Of a stretch of DNA of 64,000 bases, positions 36,798-49,298 are shown piece after piece. This stretch comes from Vitis vinifera. Its lineage: Eukaryota > Streptophyta > Magnoliopsida > Vitales > Vitaceae. The notes below the pieces were generated by a model. That model saw nothing but the letters and a program-made list of their open reading frames with translations. It searched no databases and was not told where the DNA came from. Position 1 is the first letter of the stretch. The number at the start of each line of letters is the position of its first letter. The stretch is from contig NC_081817.1 of assembly GCF_030704535.1 (NCBI RefSeq), positions 1,565,001 to 1,629,000 of the forward strand. Reading direction: 5' to 3'. Both the position numbers and the translations under genes were made by a program.

Positions 36798-38229
36798 AAT
36801 TCTTTGATGAAGAAGAAGAAGAAGAAGATGGAGGGGGTGAAAGATGGCCTTGTCGTTGTGGTTCATCATGTACAGTGGACTACTTACTTTGACCTTAGTA
36901 GCTTGGTTGATGGTTGATTTGTTAGCCCTAATTACTTCATTCATTTGTGTACTCTTGAAGAGTGGGTTTTGCTTGTGCATTGCATTACATTATTGAAGTT
37001 GGGTAGATGCCAAATAGCAATAGGATTGGAGACTTGAAGTAGGGTAGATGCCAAACAGTGGTAAGGATGGGAGATGTTTGAACTTAGAAGTGGTCACATG
37101 TATAATGTTTTTATCTGCAAATCTCTCCTTGTTTAGCCCATCATCCTCCCACACACTTCTTTCCTTCATACATTGAAATTAGATAAAATGCCTTCTTTTG
37201 GATTAAATAAATGATATAAGGTTAAGAGAACCAGAACATTGAAGTTAGGTTCTTATAGCATGAGATTATTCACAAGCCTAAGGAAGCTTCCTCTATCCCC
37301 CAGTTAAACCCTTGAATTCAAAGATCGCATGCATTTATCTAATAATATTCATGAACTAAATCTCCAAAGGTAAATGTGTCATCCTTGTATCTTGATTTCA
37401 TTTATCTGTACTTTTGTTTAATAACCTAAATCTCATGATACATATTCAACTGTCAAAATCTTTTGTTCGATGAGTATTATTACGGTACTTTAGCATTTTC
37501 CGTAAATGTTAACTTTTTTCTTTATTAATTTGTGTTCATGATTCACCATGTCTGGTGTAAAAACAACCAATCTCATCAAAGAAAGGTTAGGATTAACGTT
37601 TAATTTTAGGGCACAATTCCAATTGTTTTATGTTGAGAGTTTCTTCTCACATTAACAACAATGAAGAAGGAAAAAAGTGATGTAGGAGAAGTTGTGCCCA
37701 CAATTATTGGTGGGTTAAAACCCTAAAAATTGTATTCAATTTTTACATGACTTTGAGGGTTTAAGAGTCTCTTTTAATCATCTCAACATACAAAAAAGAC
37801 AAATAGAAAAAGGTGTGGGAAACAAATTTAAAAAATAAAAATAAAATTGGAGCAATTACACTCATTTGGGTTTCTAGAAAAATTAAATACCCCTTGAGTA
37901 TTGTGAAGAAGCCATCTCACAACAAGAACAAAATAAATGCATTTAAATGATTCCATTTCAATACTGGACAAATAATGCTCATTGTATTAAAATATATTGC
38001 AAGCCGGCTATCCTTCTATTCCAACTTTCCTTTTGGATTTGTTATATAATTATATCTTATTTTGTTTCCATCTTTCCAATTATTCTAGATATAATTTTAA
38101 AATATTATATCTTCTCATGTTTAAATCGTATACCTCTTTCACTTGTAGTGATTTATCATTCAATGAATGACTAAAAAAATAATTCATTATTGATATCGAT
38201 CAAATTAGAATGTTTGTTATTTTATACAT
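36798..38229. other. Intergenic DNA
   Basis: Contains the 3' region of the preceding gene, with a short local duplication (GGGTAGATGCCAAA at about 37002 and 37042) and AT-rich spacer. Nothing else is recognisable. Confidence 0.6.
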
Positions 38230-38790
38230 AAGTGTTCAAAATCATGCTTATTTTTTAAATTTCTACCCATGTAAGGATTCCTCTTATATTTCGATAAAAT
38301 TATTTATATAAATAAAATCATAATGGATAAGAAACTATACTAGTAATAAAATCATGCTTGTTTTTAAGATTTTCATCCATCTAAGGGATTCCTTTTATAT
38401 TCCGGTAAAATTATTTTTGTAAATAACATCATCATGGATAAGAAACTATTAACAAAATTGTGTTTGTTTTTAAAATTTTCACCCATCTAAGGAATTCCTA
38501 TGATATTATGGTAAAATTATTTCCCTAAATAACATTATCATGGATAAGAAACTATACTAATAACAAAATCATGTTTGTTTTTTAAATCTCTATCCATCTA
38601 AGGAATTCCTCTTACATTTCGGTAAAATTATTTTCATAAATAACACCATCATGGATAAGAAATTATACTAGTGACAAAATCATGTTTGTTTTTTTTTTAA
38701 ATTTCCACCTATTTAAAGGATTCCTCTTATATTCCGATAAAATTATTTTTCGTAAATGACATCTTGATGGATAAGAAACTATAGCAATGA
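38230..38790. repeat. Five-copy tandem array, period about 110 bp
   Basis: Units start near 38241, 38351, 38457, 38568 and 38679. Each reads like ATCATGCTTGTTTTTTAAAT...CATCTAAGGATTCCTCTTATATT..CGGTAAAATTATTTT..ATAACATCATCATGGATAAGAAACTAT. Copies differ by roughly 10-15%, with small indels. The array is non-coding. It is a minisatellite-scale expansion in the gap between two genes. Confidence 0.9.
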
Positions 38791-39493
38791 CCTACCTAAT
38801 TTATTGTGGAAATTGTTGGGTCAATAATTGGAGTATGAAAATTAGAAATATTCCAACTTTCCTTAGAGCCTTCATAATTGATGTGACAAGAAGTTCTCAA
38901 ATATGTCAACATGATCATTTGATATTTATTTTTTATTTTTCCTTAATCTAATCAAATATTTTTTTTTTTTTTTTTGACACAACAAGAATTTGTATATACT
39001 TCTTGCGCATAGTGTTTTTTTTGGATAAAGAAAAGTACAAATTGAAGAATGAATTCAAAGGATCTTGTTGATTTTTAAAAATAATTTGTGAAAATTTATC
39101 AAACATATTGTAATGCAAACACCTTTTAATGCCGTTGGAAAAATAGGTATGTGTGCCAAATGCACTAGCCCTTGGTTAAGATTTAAAAAAAGGGGGGATC
39201 TTGTCGCATCCAAACAGGCCCCAAAACCCTCCTCCCCTGTCACATTTGAATTTGAAAACCACGTTGTTGTGCCAAAATTCCGAGTTACCATATAAACAGC
39301 GCGCTCCTCTGCAATTCAAATCAAACAAAGACAATAATAAAAAAGCAAACGGCAGATCTGCAACCTACCCATTAAAACCCTAATCCCCACAAACCTTAGC
39401 AACATCATCATCGGACCCATTTCTCATATATAGGAAAACCCACCAAAGATTTTCACCAAATTTTCAATCCCTTTTCCGTTTTTCTTCCGACCC
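38791..39493. other. Promoter-side spacer of the 608-aa gene
   Basis: AT-rich DNA with a 17-nt T run near 38957. The 5' leader of the downstream gene probably starts after about 39290, where composition becomes less AT-rich and pyrimidine-rich. No other gene is seen. Confidence 0.5.
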
Positions 39494-39529
39494 ATGAGCC
39501 AGATTTTCTGGGTTTTGCGTTTCAAATGA
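39494..39529 (+). other. 11-codon upstream ORF overlapping the main start
   Basis: ATG AGC CAG ATT ... AAA TGA encodes MSQIFWVLRFK. Its stop codon TGA (39527-39529) overlaps the main ATG (39526-39528) as ATGA. It sits in the presumed leader of the 608-residue gene and could throttle translation or allow reinitiation. The open frame is seen directly; its translation is inference. Confidence 0.5.
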
Positions 39530-42500
39530 GTTCGGAGAACATGGAGGGTTCCTCATCTGTGAACCCCAGATCTGATTCAAAGGTGGGTTCGCCTGTTCAT
39601 TGGGTGTTTTTGTCTGTATTGTTCATTTTTTTTTTTTGAAGAACTCTGTTGGGTTTTGGGTTTTAGGTGATGAGGGAGAAGCGGAGTGGTGAGGAGTTGG
39701 GAGAAAGATCGGAAATGGCTCGTAAGCGGGTGAAAATGCGCGATCTTGACTCGGTACTGCGTTCTGAAGGTAAATATTTTGAGAATTTTAATTTCTTTTG
39801 TTTGTGTTGGGTGATAAAATTTAGAAATCTTGAATAATTTGGTTCGATTTTAGTATTCTTGATTCCATGATTAGTCTGGTTTAAGAAATTATATCCATAT
39901 GTTGAGGTAGAGATGAGGATGTCTGTTGATTATATTAGTATTGAAGAATCGAGCTTATCAAGTGCTAGTGTCTCAACAACTGAGGAAGAATCTACCCCTT
40001 GAGAAGGTTACAATTTAATGTTGCCACAAATTTTTGAAGATATTCATAATTATGCACTTTCGCCCTCCCTTTTTGGGTTTCTCTTGAGATTGTGATATGA
40101 TGTTGCAGATTCCCATTTGTTCTCAAATTCGCCTTTATATTATTCAGAAAATTTGAAAGTTAAGCTTTGAGAAATAAAGAGGGTAGTGATCTGTTTCAAT
40201 GTTTTGAGTTACTGATAAGCCTATGAACATGTAGTGTAAAGTCCAATATAATTAATTAGTTAGTATTATGTCTGCTTGAAAATGATGGTGTACCTAAATG
40301 CATTAAGGTTACGATAATGTGAATTGTTGGTTTTCTTGATCCTGGAAAATTTTTTTTTATAGTTCATCCTACCCTTTATTTTTATTATCTGCCGGGTTTC
40401 TTTGGGTGCCTGTAATACGATTTTCAAGACAAATTTCTTCTTATGTTTCTGTGACAGATATTGATACCAACTATACAAAATCTTCAAAAACCAAAGGAGC
40501 TAATGGGCAAGAGATGTCTCAAGTCACAGAGGTGCCTGTGACCATGGCATCGGATGCAGCTCATGAAGCAACAAAAATAAGGGACATGTTGCCACCACAG
40601 AGACAATTGGATCTCAATGCAAAAGTTTGCTCTGCCAGAAAGTTGGCATGTGATGTTACTTCGGCATGTGTTGAGGGTAACAACAAACTTCATCCTCTCA
40701 CGAAACATGATATGGAACATGACCCTAATTTTGTAACCTCAAGAGGCATTGGATTGGATCTTAATTCAGAAGATGTTTGTAGCTCAGTCAACCAGGATCC
40801 GTTTTATTCTTATAAAAAACGTGATCGTGTGAAGTCACCAGATGGTGTTTCTGAGTGTGCAAGTTCCACTGGTCCATTGGAGGAGAAAGATCCAATGAAA
40901 GTCTGGAAAGAGATGAAGCAAAATGGCTTTCTCTCATCTACTCATGGAGGCATACCAGTGCCAAAGCAACGAGCAAGGAAAAATAAGCAAGATGTGATCA
41001 AGAAGAAAATTGAGCTTGCAAAAAGAGAACAGGTTGATAGGTTCACAAAGATTGCTGCTCCAAGTGGACTGCTCAATGAACTGAACCCTGGTATTATAAA
41101 CCATGTGAGAAACAGTAAACAGGTTCATTCCATAATTGAGGCCCTAGTGAGGTCTGAACAACTTGAAAATGGCCATGCTGGAAGCAAACAGGCTAGTCAT
41201 TCGAAAAGTGGAACTAAAGAAATTAGTGACGAGAAGAAGGATCCAGAGAATGTGAATGTTTTGGGAAAAACTCCTCTCTATCCTTCTCATGAAGATGGGC
41301 CTACAAAGATCATACCATTGAACCCTTCAAACAATATGCCAGCAAATCTGCAGATAAGAGGCAATCCTATGTTAGTCAACAAATCAATGTCCTTGAGTTC
41401 AGAGGACAAAGGTGGAGATGGTGACTCAAGGATGATAGAAAGAAGGCTTGTTGCTAGAACTTCTTGTGCCTCATCCTCCACCCCTACCAATGAAGATGAA
41501 ATACTTGCACTGAAATTGTCATCGTCACAAACCAAGGCATCAGAGAATATTAGTTCTTTATCTAATGATGAGCCAATGAATCTAAACAGTGTTACTTCTC
41601 TCTCTGTAAAGGGTCAGTTTTCAATTCTTCAACCTCTTTTCTTCTTTGCTTATTTTGAGATGTGTCATATTCTCTATATTCGATTTTTGTGAAGTCTTTA
41701 CTATACAGTAAGAAATGCTTGGGAAAGAAAAATTCCTAAAAGAATTGTTGTTAAAGAAATTGTTAATTTTAGAGTTGGATCAAGTTGAAGAATAATTATG
41801 AAACTACAAGATGGTATATCTAGAACTATTTGGACGCCACCGTTTTGCAGTAGGGAAAGATAATTTCTGATGTAACTACAAGAAAAAGGGAGTAACACTA
41901 GAAGCTGATATGGATTTTCCTTTGTTTCTCAGCTGCTACTGTTGCCTCTCAATGGTTGGAACTTCTTCATCAGGACATTAAAGGACGTCTTGCAGGTAAT
42001 GATTCTCTTATTTGACAGATTACCAGAAGTTGTAAATGATAGGTTATATCTATTTGTACTTTTAGTCATGTATTCTGTTCCATAATTGTAGCATTGCGGC
42101 GTAGCAAGAAGAGAGTCCGGGCTGTAATTCATACAGAGTTGCCATTTCTAATATCAAAAGAATTCCCCTCTAATCAAGAGAACAATTCCAGTGTCTCAAA
42201 AGATTCTGCTGCCGAATGTTCCAATATTGCAGTAGCTGAGATGCATCAAGCAAGATGGAGTGCATTGTTTGATCAGATGGATAAGTCACTTTTTGAAGAA
42301 GAGAAACAACTAGTGAGTAACTGAGTACCATACAAGAAAATGATTTTTTTTTTTTTTTTTTCATTTTGTGGTTTGAATGGAGAACATATGATATAAATTT
42401 CAATCATGGAACATCCTGCCTTTACCTTAGTCGTGTCAGGCTGCTCCACATGCACTGTCAGGAGATTCAGGGCATATAATCCCAACACAAAGAGCTTAGA

Positions 42501-43704
42501 TCATAACCAACTCTGACCTTAAATCAGAATGGGCTGAACTGTGGTTTTAAATTTCAGGAAAGTTGGTTGAACCAAGTAAAAGAAATGCAAATGCACTGTG
42601 AAAGGGGCCTGCAACATTTCCAATGGAATCTTCCACATTGGCAACATCCGGGAACAATCATAAATGACCCCAGGTAAAGCTTTGAAACTTATTTTTCAAA
42701 GTTAAACAATACTGTATTTGTAGTTGCTGTTCCTATTATGGACCTATTTTCTTTGTGACTGGATATTATGCCTGGCATATATAGACCACTTGTTTCAGGT
42801 TCAGAAGCAATCTATCTATAAACTTGGAAAACTGAAAACGTTTTTCTGCTGCTGTATCCTTAATCATTTAAATATCACTCTTAGGTGGTGTTTGTTTTTT
42901 TGGCTTTTTGCTGAAAACCATTTAGTTTTAGAATTTAGGTTGTTTGTTTTTTTACTTTTTCATGACTTATTATAAACTTTTTACTAAATAGAAAAAGCCA
43001 AAATATGTGGCTTTTTCTAAATAGAAAAAATAACACAATGATTTTTTTTTACTTTTTAATACTTAATAGAAATAAAATACTACAAAAACAAACAACCTAA
43101 TATTTAATACTATTAAGTATTAAGGTTCTATTTAGAATTAAGTAAAAAAACAAACACCACCTTATTGTAACCACAATCAGTGAGTCAAGTCTATACCCAG
43201 ATTCAACTTTTTCTCTCAATCCCAGTCATGGTGCAGCTGCTTTAGCTGCAAGTTGGGGATGGATGATCACCCTCACTATTGCACTTGATAAATATTAGCC
43301 CCATGGTCCCTGACCTTGTACAAATTGCACATCAATTAATCTTCTAGTGTACAAAATCTTTTGCATCCTGTTCTCCAGTTTTTGGTGCTTTTCCATGTAT
43401 CATTCAACATTCTAAACTTGGAGTTTGCATCCTGAAAAAGATACTCCAAATGGAGTGGAAAATTTTGCTGTGAGATCAAATTGTGAAGAGGTGTATCACA
43501 TCATTTTCTGATTCTGTTTAGGATTCTATTGCTTGCTACTGAGCTGAATAGTTCCAAGGTTTCTTACAGTTTCATGGTTTCTTGTCACACAGACCACAGA
43601 TGGTGGACGACTCAGAGAGGGAATTGGCTATTAGGGCAGCTGCAGCTTCCATTTACTCAACCTGCAACTTTCTACTGTCAATGGAAAATGTATCTTGCTT
43701 CTGA
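39526..43704 (+). CDS. Uncharacterised plant protein, 608 aa, 7 exons
   Basis: Exons 39526-39582, 39667-39769, 40458-41612, 41933-41995, 42092-42312, 42558-42673 and 43593-43704 join in frame. I do not recognise a named domain. Exon 3 (385 codons) encodes most of the protein, largely polar and Ser/Lys-rich. Its best-ordered part is DPMKVWKEMKQNGFLSS (from residue 198), the basic stretch PKQRARKNKQDVIKKK (a likely nuclear signal) and REQVDRFTKIAAPSGLLNEL. The C-terminal third has helical Trp-rich segments (QWLELLHQDIKGRLAALRRS, ARWSALFDQMDKSLFEEEKQ, LQHFQWNLPHW) and ends in SERELAIRAAAASIYSTCNF. It is probably nuclear and function is unknown. Intron 6 contains a MITE. The leader carries a uORF. 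Confidence 0.85.
42884..43161. mobile_element. MITE, family A copy 3 (intact ends, TTA target duplication)
   Basis: 278 bp with inverted termini GGTGGTGTTTGTTTTTTTGG and the complement of GGTGGTGTTTGTTTTTTTAC. It is flanked by TTA at 42881-42883 and 43162-43164, typical of PIF/Harbinger MITEs. There is no open frame. It sits in intron 6 of the 608-aa gene and is the best-preserved of three family members in this window. Confidence 0.8.
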
Positions 43705-44846
43705 TCTTGTTAACTCATGTTAACTGCATTGCTCCATCAGCCAATTTCTAATTATATTGATTTTTCTTTACTAATTCTAGCCTCATTAACTGTGATTAGG
43801 TCTGTTAATTAGAAATGCTTTTGGAGCTGCTGAGTCTGTTATCTTGTAACACTAGAAGTTGAGGTCTTTTATCTTTTCCCATTTTATGCCTGCCTTTCAC
43901 AGATTAATGGGGCAGAACACATTCTTGCAATTTTAACTGTTACACAGAATGTGAGAATTATAACTCTTATTAAGCCTTGTGTTCTTTAATATACTTCTTG
44001 GCTGAATATCCAGTTAGATTGCACAAACCGACTGACTAATAAAAGTTATGTTTATTTCTGCTCTAACCCTATTACCCCATCTGGATAGAGTTCCCAAACA
44101 ACCTAAAAAAATTAGGAAAAATAAACATTGATGATGTTCAAACTCATAATTAAAATAAGGTTAATATTTGCCCTTCAAGAAAACCTAGTTGGTTAGGGTG
44201 AATGTTCGGATGTATGGTAGAGACGCATGATCCTGGTCCTACCACTGGTTGAATGCTTTGGATCGCCTAGTACCAGTCAGGGTGGGCACAGTCAACACCT
44301 CCGGGGCTAGGCCATGGAAGGTTTCTTGGTTAATAAAAAAAAAAAAAAAAGAAGCTTTAATATCATATCAAGTTACTAATTGGTCCAAGGACTTAAACTA
44401 TTAGGTGGTGGAAGCTTCAACCCTATTAACAGAAAGTGACTTGAGACTAAACATACTTAAAATATCAGTCAGGCAGATGGATGACTTAAAGAAGCATCAG
44501 TTAGATACAGAGGCTACTATCTTTGGACATTACAAGCAAAAATGATTACATAAAATTCAGGTTTCTACATAGTAAACTAGGATACAAAGGCTGCTGCTCC
44601 AGTATCTAAAGCAAAAATGTTCACATCTCACATCTCATTCTGGGGTTCTTTTCTTGCATCATCAGCTGACAGGGCTTTCTCTCTATAATTTACAAGGCCA
44701 GAATATCGTGATGTTTGCTTGGAAGGAATTCGATAGGGTATATAAGGAAAGCTCATGAGCAATAAAGTTAGATCAAAGATATGGTATGTGGCATGTGGGA
44801 TAGAAATCATTGCTGCATGACTTCACCCATTTTGTGGACTGCAGGT
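43705..44846. other. Convergent spacer with SINE-like insertion
   Basis: Holds the 3' regions of the 608-aa gene (+) and PUB62 (-). It also contains a short poly-A-tailed insertion listed separately. No gene is supported. Confidence 0.55.
44167..44350 (+). mobile_element. Possible SINE with poly-A tail
   Basis: A block of roughly 180 bp contains ACCTAGTTGGTTAGGGTG near its left end, similar to an A-box, and finishes in a run of 16 A. TTAATAT occurs just before the block and again just after the A run, a possible short target duplication. A convincing B-box is not visible, so a truncated LINE tail is an alternative. Confidence 0.4.
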
Positions 44847-47800
44847 CTAGAGCCAGTTTGGTGTCATTTTGCTCAACATTGGCTTTGAGGATGGATTATC
44901 TGGAACCTTGGCGAGTGAACGATACTGCAGTTTAACACTCTCTGCATTATCCAATGTCTTCACCACATACCTGTAGATGAATTATTGTATGAATAAATGT
45001 ATGGCAATTTAAATCGGTACTTTTCACAGTGAGAAATTTGTGGTAATATCATGTCAAGGCATGCAATACTTCATACATTTGCATACAAACAAAAACTCAA
45101 AATAAAGATAAAACACAGACAGCTTGATCCAGCTCTTTTTCTATTATCTTCCTCCCACCTCTGTTTCTTATTAAATAAAAATCAGATCAAGACTGAACTG
45201 ATCTTAAACAATGTTTCTTTGATCGTTGTCTTGTCCACTGTTCCTCATCACAATCTACTGGATGTGGAATAACTCTAAATACATTTACCAATATTTCTTT
45301 GATGGGTGCATTGAAGGGAGTAAATCCCATGTTGACATAAGCTAATTTATTCATCCAATTTGATATACTGATGAATGCATCAGCTCTAAGGAGCACTATA
45401 AGGAGATTTGGCTGAGCAATGTTTCAGTATTCTATGTACGCATTAAAAACATTCTAATCTGCAAAACTCGATCCATTTTGTACAACCCAACAATCAATTT
45501 CATAAAGTCACATGGTTGAATTATGCAGGCCATAGATTTTTAGAAAAAATGCCACAGAACTAAAGCATTTATGTTATTTTTCAGGCAAACAAAACATTGA
45601 TATATCTATGTAAACACATGATTTCACCTGAGCGAGTTCAATGCTAGTGTAAGCAAACAGAAAATTTAATAAGGCCAAGGAGAAACAAAGGTTTGGGGGA
45701 ACAAACATGAAATAGGTAAAAATACAGAATCATTATTTGACCATCACATCAAAATCTACTTTGAGCAGTTGATCAAGACCTTTAAATTCATTAGAAATAG
45801 AAGGAAGAAAAAGGTAAAATATGACTAACCATCCATTCAAGCATTGTGTTGTTACAACAGCCTCACGTCCAACAAAGCGCTGTGGTGTCCTCTTGTTCCC
45901 CTGATCCATTTTCTCTCTAATTGTTAATTGCAACTTGAAAGCAAACAAGCATGATGAACAAAACTTGGGGACTTTTATTCTTTAAAAAATGATAAAAAAA
46001 ATAACCTTTATTATAACTCGGTCGGTAACAGCAAATGGAAACTGAACGCCTCTACCCCTTGGAGTATCCATTAGAGTTGAATCACCATAGCTACACTTGT
46101 CCTACATGAGAGGAAAGAGAATTTTTGAAAGTGTTAAAGACAATGCAAGAACAAATGCATAAGCCATAAGGACACAAAAACGTCACCAAAGAATTATTGG
46201 AAATTTAGTCATTGGGTTACAAAGCTGTCCAATAAAGGGAGAGAACCACTAATGACAAATTACAATATGTAACAAAGGAGAAGTTAGCAATTCGTTTTAC
46301 CCGTCTCCACTTTCTATCCAACAAGAAATAAAAGTGTAGCCCAACCAATATGATGCACAATATAAAAATGCCCACCCTTTTTTGTTGGTTCTCTAATGGG
46401 TAACAATTCTCCTATGCCCCCTCTAGTTTATTTAAAAAGTCAGAATGCCCCAAAGTTTTAGAAATGGAAAAAGACAAACCTGGTCAGACCTCTCTCTTCT
46501 TCTTTTCGATGTGCGGTAAACCTGTAGCTCTTCTTCCCGGCGAAATGCCTGTACAGCAGCTCGGAGAGCTGTACAAGCGAGCACCCCAGAAAAAAATAAG
46601 GGAAGAAGAAGAGTAATTACTGGAGTTGACCTCAAAACAAGGATGTCAGGTGTTTGACATCTTAAAGTTAAAACAAAATGAGCATGCTCATTAAATTAGT
46701 CGAGTAAAAACAATAAACTAAAAGGAAAAAACAAGAGTACTCAAAACTGCAATAAGTTGATACCAATTTTCGTCAATGACCAGGGAATTCTTTTTACTTA
46801 CAGAGATTTGGTTGCACTGAGTCTTCTGAAAATGGTTGCGAACAAGTAGAACAAGCTTTCTGAAAATGATTGCATCAAATGAAAATCAAGCACGGTTTTG
46901 ACAGCTATGATCAGAACAAATGTCTAAGATACACTAACGAACCAGCTTCAAATCTTGAATGCTATACACTACATTTTTCTCAAGAAATAAAATATTCCAA
47001 GCACATAAGGGGAAGAAATCATAAGCAAGTAAACAAGAAGTTCTTACAGGACATTACTTACAGAAATTTTCATGCACGTTGCACATTGTTTCTGTGATGA
47101 ATCTAAGTATACACATTCGGCACAAATAAATAATAAAGATTTGCCAATTGCATTCAATACAGGGCCACACTTCATCTTCCTAAGGCTACTCCTCCGTACA
47201 TGCAATGTAAATAGAACAGTCCTATTAACATGAAAATTTAAGCATTCTTTTAGTCCCAAACATAATGACATAGATAGACACACCTAGACTACAAGGGTTA
47301 GTGTGATTAGAATTACCACATATGTTCACAGGAAAAGCCGATTGAAGGTCATGCCATGTTAGATAATCAACTGTTCCAATCACACCCGAGGTAGCAATAA
47401 ACTTATAAGGAAGTAGAAATGCTGACACATACACTTGCATATCGACTTGAACTTAAAAATAAAGTTGCAAACAAATAATTATAATTATAAAATAAATCAA
47501 AAAACCATGTGTGTATGGATGTGTTCATGAAAATTAATATAAAACTTCAAAAGCTACCAATTTGCAATGACTGACACATTCTCTCGCTCATCAGTTTCTA
47601 GATCAGAACAAGATGGTACACCACAAACTTTACACTGGAAATATTCTATCCTTCCAAGGAATGACAATTGACAGGATCAATTTGATCAATGGAAGTGTTT
47701 GCTGCAAACTTACCATTTTAATGACATGTTGCATTCCACCACCTCCAAAGGAATGTCCACAAGGTAATATCATTGCATCATCCATAAGTGCACCTCTGCA

Positions 47801-49298
47801 TAACCAGATGGTAACATAAATGAACATGAAAATGTTATTTGGAGTATTGAGTAAATAAACTGTAAAGCAGGCCATGATTATATTAGAAATTCTTCGTAAA
47901 TTAAAAGGCCCGACAAAAAAAAAAAAGACTTTCAAGAGTAAATAGAAGCAATGTATTGAAAGCAAGATATGCATAATCCTGTTCATTAACATACCATGGA
48001 GGGTTTTATAAACTCCCATCATATTTGAATCCAACCCCCGCCTAACCTACTCTGCATACCCCTGCTCACATACATGAACCATTTATGCTGGAAATAATAA
48101 CTATTGTTGCACATCATATCCCTCCCACCAATGGTTGCAAACCTATTTGTTCAACATTAATAGATATGGAGGACCAATAATTAACTTCTCAAACCCATTT
48201 TTATTCCCACAAACACCACTTCATCATATTTCACAGAATGAATTACCATGCAGAGTATAAGACAGGCTATTGCTATAACGCCAAAATTGAAGAAAACCAA
48301 CAGATGTTAGACAGACTTACGTTAGAGGGTCTGAAAGAATCGCCTTTAAAGACTCCCCCGACTCGGTTGATAATGAAACATCCTTTCTTCCACTAAACCC
48401 ACAACCATTTTCCACAGCTAATTCCTTCTGCCCAGGAGCAGACCCCTCCGGGCCCTGCAAAAACTGTGAATAGTACATGTCGCCATCAGGTTCTGCAATT
48501 GTAACTGCATTCTGGTAATGACTAATTCGTCCTTGCCGATGATTCTCACTAGGACTTGCTCTAGCACTATTTGTAGATAGAACAATGGCGCCATCCTTCA
48601 TCAACACATCCCTATTTGACCCTACAGCCACATTTCCACCAAATCATTATCTCAAACTCAACAAGAGAACCAACATGAAAACAAACTTAGAACTAAGTAG
48701 AAATCTCTTATCAACTGTACTTAATAGAACAAGATTTCAAGATTTTAGGTTTTTCAGTTTTCTGAGTAACCAAACGGAGAGTTAAATTCTTACCAAATGA
48801 AGAATGGTCCTTCGCTTTCCCATTGCCAATCTTATCAGCACTGCTATGTAAGCTACCACTACTATGATTGTTACTCTTATTGGCGTCATCCACCGCAACA
48901 AGCCCTTCCACTTCACCATCACCTTCATCAACCTCGTCATCGTCGTCTTCCTCCTCCTCATCATCATCCTCCTCGCCTTCCGATCCTTCGCCGCTTGGGG
49001 TCGGCGTGTTCCCGTTCCCATTCCAGTTCCGGCCGTCCGGCCGCTCCGGAGGGGCGTCTCCGTATATGCTCCGCCGGAATTCCCCGCCCTGCGGGTGGAA
49101 ATACCGATCCCGTTCCACGCAAAACATCTTTTCATCTATGAAACTGCTCAGCTCTCGCGTCTTCGGTCCCGGATCGCCGACTCGCCGCTGCGGCGCGCCA
49201 CAATTGAACCGGAGCGCCTCATCCTGGAATACGAGCTGTGAATTCAACCCATTTTCGAGCCTCTGTGGTGGCACAAAACCCACTTCTTCCGACGCCAT
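44847..49298 (-). CDS. PUB62: U-box domain-containing protein 62-like (PUB62), 441 aa, 8 exons
   Basis: Minus-strand exons 49298-48794, 48621-48321, 47795-47714, 46859-46802, 46568-46480, 46101-46006, 45900-45830 and 44970-44847 join in frame. Residues 104-132 are an acidic run (EEDDDEEEEDDDDEVDEGDG). The U-box-like region starts near residue 260: LSDPLTGALMDDAMILPCGH, SFGGGGMQHVIKM, then KACSTCSQPFSEDSVQPNLS and LRAAVQAFRREEE. A basic KRRRER patch follows. A conserved C-terminal region (GNKRTPQRFVGREAVVTTQC, LNGWYVVKTLDNAESVKLQY) matches plant PUB62/63. Family knowledge: U-box proteins act as E3 ubiquitin ligases with an E2 partner; this subgroup's targets are unknown to me. A candidate 30-nt cassette exon lies between exons 3 and 4 of this list. 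Confidence 0.93.
47062..47091 (-). other. Candidate in-frame cassette exon of PUB62
   Basis: Thirty nucleotides bounded by ATTCATCACAG/ and /GTAAGTAATG encode KQCATCMKIS. They sit in phase 0 between the exon ending IKM and the exon beginning KACSTCSQPF. Inclusion would give a 451-aa form with a second CxxC in the U-box region. The peptide resembles the start of the next exon (K-x-C-x-T-C), so it may be a duplicated exon. Splice signals are seen; usage is unproven. Confidence 0.5.
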
